From: Hypsibius dujardini
Taxonomy: Eukaryota; Tardigrada; Eutardigrada; Parachela; Hypsibiidae
Assembly (NCBI GenBank): GCA_001579985.1
Contig: LRSR01006676.1
Location: 1 to 38,853 of the forward strand
DNA length: 38,853 nt
Direction: 5' to 3'
Shown here: positions 34,603 through 38,853 of the stretch, piece after piece
Numbering within the stretch: position 1 is the stretch's first letter
Layout of the letters: each line of letters begins with the position of its first letter
Notes under the pieces: generated by a model
The model's input: only the letters and a program-made list of their open reading frames with translations
Database searches by the model: none
Told to the model about the DNA's origin: nothing
Made by a program: the position numbers and the translations under genes

Positions 34603-37600
34603 TCAAGTAAAATTGCTTACAAACTTCCCAATATTGCCGGCCACTTTGATTGCCTTGGTGGCTGTCTTGAGTACTTTCCCCGTTGTTTCAGCCACCTCTG
34701 TGATTGTTTGCAGATTCCGACGAAGGTTGTCCTCACTGGTACTGGGGCAGGGTGGTCCAGTTGTTATCAGAATTTGCGGCTGCATCTGAGGCTGGTACTG
34801 CGGCTGTGGAACGGGTGACACGTAAGGGGGCTGCGGGTACGGTTCGGGATTAGGAGGGTAGCACTGCGGCTGAGAGGGATACGGGGCCGGCTGAACCGTC
34901 GTCTGGGGGTCATTACTGCAGTAGATGGCCGGTGTTGTGTAAACGTTCTCCATCGGAGGCTGAGAGACTGTTGCGACAGTTTGGACTTGCTTTTGTCTGT
35001 TTCTTCGGCATAGCAGGCAACAGATAACAATCAGAATCGTGATCACGGTGAGGCTACCCAAAGCTGTTCCGACGATAACTCCTACACCTGTAATGGTTCA
35101 ACTTAGTCAGCACTGACCAGAAAATGGCAACTCGCAAAATGTTCCACTCAATTATCACTCACACTCACGGCCTACTCAAAAACATCCCCTCAATTTACCA
35201 CAATGACTCTTTGGAACCATTCAACTCAACACACACTCAACTCAAATCAACTATTTTTTAAATGAGCCGACAAAAAAGCTGATTATATTTTAAAGTCATT
35301 CAATTGACTCATTGATTTCAGCAGTCAAGAAGTTTGGCTTTCCTATAGATTAATGGGCCGAAGTATCTAAATTAGTTTTGTGGGAAGTTAAGGTCGCATG
35401 AAAATTAAATATTTTTATTAAATTTGATGGCCTGTAAATTGTCCACTTGTGACTGAAAAATTTCGCTCAATTCAACTCACCACTCAGTTCTCTGAGACCA
35501 CTCAATATCATTCACGTGAGTGTGAATTGAGTGGACTGCGAGTCTTGTGACGTTCGTATTTGTTGATGTGATTTGCTGGTCATTATTTCAAGGTTGATTC
35601 TCATGTGCCACATCTTGCTCAAATATACTCGTACTTTAATTCTTGTGCCGTGGTTCTCGTTCTTGTCTTGTGCGAATGATGTTTCCGTGTCGATTGAAGA
35701 GTTCGCTTGTTTACATTATAGCCATGTCTGCCCGATAAGGATGGGTCTTCGAAACTCGGTTCGAAACTTGACTTCTGGTCTGGATTTTTAACTACTTTTT
35801 CAGTCTACTTTTCATCGGCTTGCTATCTCAGCTTCTCTTGATTAGTTGTACAAGTAATAGTTCCGAAAAGCAGTATTCTTAATTATCGTGTGTCGCAAGG
35901 TCAATAGGACTTGAGTTCTCGAGAGGATCACAGATCGTCTCAGTCTCTTCATTTTTCCCCCAGAAAAGGACGTCAATATTATTCACGAATCAAAGAGAAA
36001 ATCGCGTTGTTACACACACAAAAGCTGTCGAAGGTGGCAAGCTAAAGCACAAAAGCAGAGCCGGAAGACTTGGACCTTTGTGGGTATTGATTGTCATGTA
36101 GAAAGTCCACCAACACACATCTTCTTCATGCGTCATAGTTGATTTTACAAAACAGATTAGAACTAGCTCAGAAAGGGATCGAGGACGAGAGGAAGGACGA
36201 TTGGGCGTCCCGCTATCAATTAATAATATTATTATAGGCAGAAAGTCGGTTATTCATAATTCGAAATGGGCCATTTCCACATGCACACGTTTTTAAGAAG
36301 GTGTTAGCGAGATTGCGGTCATCAACGTCTGCCATTAATCATTAATAAGTATCAAAACACATTTGATGATCGAGTTTGAACAACTGATCAGCCGGAGCTG
36401 TGAATTTTGGAAATTGGCCTGGTCGTAAATGGCTGAGTGGTAAGGCAGCCTGTCATCTCTCGAAAAATGCGACCAATCACAGACCTTGCTTTTGACGCGC
36501 ACGGCTCAAACGTTTTGTACAGTGTACAGTATACAACTTACAGTGTACCCTTTTTTGAAAGACTTCTTTTTTGCACATTTTTATTATGGCTGCACTGACT
36601 CTGTTATTTCATTAGCATTATAGGGAGTATGCGCAAACGGTTTTGGGTTGTAGTCGGACCCTATACTGGGCAAAGTGATACGGAACCGAAATTTCGAAGG
36701 ACAGAGTGCACAATTTAGAAAGTAACGCGAGAGAGGTGTGGCTTACAGTGTGTCGACAGGGATTATTGGACGTGCGTCCGACAAGCCGGTTGGGCGCTTG
36801 TGCCACGTACAAACCCGTTCACTCAGCCGGTTTCCGAAAACGCGCATCAATTTTTAACTCGTCAGGTTTGACCAGGTCGCCGGCGTGTAGCCAGATGTGC
36901 GTCAACCAATCCCCGCTGACACACTTTAGGCCACATCTCTCTCGTGTTCCTTTTTAAATTTTGCACCCCGTCCTTCGCATACTCTGTTCCGTAACACTTT
37001 CTCAATATAGGGTCTGACTGCACTCTTAAACCGTATGCGCAATCGCCATAATGTATTTTTTCATCTTATCATTTAGCCGGATTTCTCTACTTGTCTAACG
37101 CCTCCGGTGCAGTGAAAATGCACACGGTTTGGCATTCAATCGTCCCCCCAGCATCGACGCTTGACCTGCGTCTCGTGCACTTACTTATCGTGGGTCTTGC
37201 ATAACTTGTCCTGCGGTAGTCATTGTAGTTGCCGTCCGAATATGAGTAATCCAGGGTGGTCGTCGTTGTGGTCCTTCGGGTCGTCGTTGTAACTGTGGTA
37301 AACGTCTGACACTGTGCTCCGAAATTGCCGGTCGTACCTTGGTCCGTGGAGCTGGTCGGATTGAATCCGAGTGTCGAGTTGTAAAATTGTGGGCAGTTGA
37401 CGCGATCAGTTTCGGTGTCGCAGTAGAGTGCGCGGGAAATGTATCCCTTGAGGGCAGAGCACAGCACTTCAGAGTCTGGGTCATTGCCGCTTTCAGTTGC
37501 TTAAAAAGAACCGACGTCGTCAGTGAAAACCAATAAGATGTGACCATGGGCTTGACTGTCAGGGTTCACGCCTCCAAAAAAAATTGTTTCTACTTGCAAT

Positions 37601-38853
37601 TAAGAGATTAGAGAATTTAAGTCTAAGGAATAAATATTGCGAGATATTGGATAAAAAAATGAGGGCTTCCGGAGGTAGAAGTATTTTATTATGGCTTTAT
37701 TCACGACATCAAAAGCGCAAAAATTGTTCCAGCCGCATAATTCTAGTTCGAATTTCCTCCTCAAAATATTTTTTGCTCATGGAAACGTGACAAATTTGAT
37801 TCTACATGAAAACAGAATTATTTTGTTTTTCCTGGGGGAAAGGGGAATGTCCATGCACTCAGCCCCCTTGTAGTACAAACGAGCCCCTGTTGGGGGCGGT
37901 TGAATTACCGACGAGTGCCAATTTACTGATCTATCAGAGGTGGGATACGTAAATATATAAACCCGAATTCCACTACTCTAGTTCTCCTTGCCCTCGGAAG
38001 GCGGGGCTCAGTACGCCCCCCCCCCCCAAGATATGTTTGCGCCTTTACATTCAAATTTCAAAATGTGTTTTTCCTTTTGTTTATAAACATTTCCTCCAAC
38101 TATTCTCAGAATCTAAATCTAGCGAAAATAATCTTCGGGTGGCTTCATCTTTTGACGCTATAGAATGTTGAGGGGTTTCCCTAAATTGCGTCGATAGGCG
38201 GTGGAAATTGTAAAATATCTCATGGAGGGGAATACAGTGAGAATGAAGATAACTTTACATCTGTCTGCTTCTGACCCGTTTCAGCAGGCTGAAGCAGGCA
38301 GGCTGTGTCGTGTCACGTGTGTCCTGGGTCAATCTCATAAAAAATGCGAAATCCCTCAGCCGTCCCCAACCATGGAGACGCCCAATGGTATTTTGTTGTT
38401 GCCCCGTTCAACCAAAGAGCATTGACCTAACGTTTCTAGACTATACCTTTGATGATATTATAATCGACGGTGAACGAATTCCAAGAACCGGTAACGTATC
38501 CTTCACCCGACACGAATGTGATCACCGTGCGGATAGTTGACGGATTTAACAGCAGTTGGGCAACGGATTTCACAGCCTGAACCGGCGCGTTGTTGTTGAG
38601 ATCTTCCGGCAGCAGCTTTTTGACCAGGGTGCGGGTAATGCTGTGGCCACCCTGCTCGAAGCTGTCCTTGTAGATGTTGACCGAGTCCCCGGCGTTCACA
38701 TGAAAATTTCTGAACATTAATTTAATATTACATTATGCTTGACGGGGGAAATATTCCATTTCAACGAGGCTGTGACTGTGATTGAACATACTTAACGTTG
38801 AAATAGAGTGCATATTGTGCCCCGACAACTTGGTACTGGCAACCAAATTCTAC
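34603..38853 (-). CDS. Type I membrane protein: probable CUB domain, Thr-rich stalk, Pro/Tyr-rich tail (5' end outside window)
   Basis: Four exons join in phase: 38853-38792 (partial), 38709-38447, 37499-37185 and 35087-34603, totalling 1125 bases and 374 residues plus stop. The first two read like a CUB domain: Cys, then 'YALYFNVKNFHV', 'GDSVNIYKDS' and 'VITFVSGEGYVTGSWNSF', close to the CUB order of acidic-IYDG and SGxxGF strands. Exon 3 has several Cys and a Thr/Arg-rich stretch ending in Tyr-rich sequence. Exon 4 starts with the TM helix (Gly-rich, then 'VITILIVICCLLC'), a basic stop-transfer, about 75 residues rich in Pro, Gln and Tyr, and a C-terminal Lys/Ala/Thr amphipathic-looking helix. 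Likely a surface adhesion or receptor protein. CUB is inferred from pattern; no family name can be given. Confidence 0.75.
35144..35534. repeat. Possible MITE: CACTCAATT-ended inverted repeat in CUB-like gene intron 3
   Basis: Both ends read CCACTCAATT when turned to the same orientation, and ACTCAA/CACTCAC motifs recur inside each end. No target duplication is evident. The rest of this 2.1-kb intron (35088-37184) shows no exon or recognisable element. Confidence 0.35.

Noticed and set aside
34767-35030. Second minus-strand frame over the CUB-like gene tail
   Set aside because: It overlaps the frame that continues in phase from three upstream exons. Its openness follows from the Pro/Gln-rich base composition.
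36421-36474. tRNA-like sequence with a Ser/Leu-type A box (GGCTGAGTGGTAAGGC) and a 7-base closing stem
   Set aside because: It is only 54 bases, with no B box or T arm and no convincing anticodon arm. At most a tRNA-derived fragment or chance.

Overview
The window is eukaryotic, gene-poor and rich in small DNA transposons. Genes are split into short exons with GT-AG introns, and there are no bacterial operons, ribosome binding sites or CRISPR arrays. Every gene supported here is on the minus strand. The protein types (natriuretic-peptide-receptor-like ectodomains, a CUB-like membrane protein, mariner and MULE/ZSWIM relics) fit an invertebrate animal. A tardigrade or other ecdysozoan is a guess, not something the sequence proves.

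Positions 276-33886 hold a tandem array of five related receptor genes. All are built on the ligand-binding fold of natriuretic peptide receptors and receptor guanylate cyclases (ANF_receptor, periplasmic-binding-protein type I). Two subtypes alternate along the array; read in minus-strand order they are A3 (28279-33886), B2 (20004-26418), A2 (15961-17675), B1 (6725-13196) and A1 (276-3973, running off the left edge). I rebuilt the same 11-exon structure from splice sites and intron phase. B1 and B2 are intact, have identical exon lengths and predict 496 residues each. A1 is intact for the eight exons visible. A2 and A3 are pseudogenes with several independent lesions each. The array arose by tandem duplication of an A+B unit: block 4515-17711 and block 17820-29342 are diverged copies.

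The receptor reading frame ends within five codons (B) or one codon (A) after the transmembrane helix. No kinase-homology, linker or cyclase exons were found before the next gene. The proteins are therefore either tail-less (clearance, decoy or co-receptor type) or are spliced from a conserved potential donor at the end of the transmembrane exon to exons not seen here.

Comparing the two copies gives full and empty sites for several insertions: a 1.25-kb mariner with a broken transposase (1262-2512), palindromic or TIR elements at 8727-9277, 10076-10789, 13343-13887, 16998-17545, 21518-22240 and 27276-28212, and a degenerate MULE/ZSWIM-like insertion (about 14208-15472). One palindromic element sits inside an A2 exon.

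On the right, 34603-38853 carries the 3' part of a different gene: a type I membrane protein with a probable CUB domain, a Thr-rich stalk, one transmembrane helix and a Pro/Tyr-rich cytoplasmic tail. Its four visible exons join in phase to give 374 residues.
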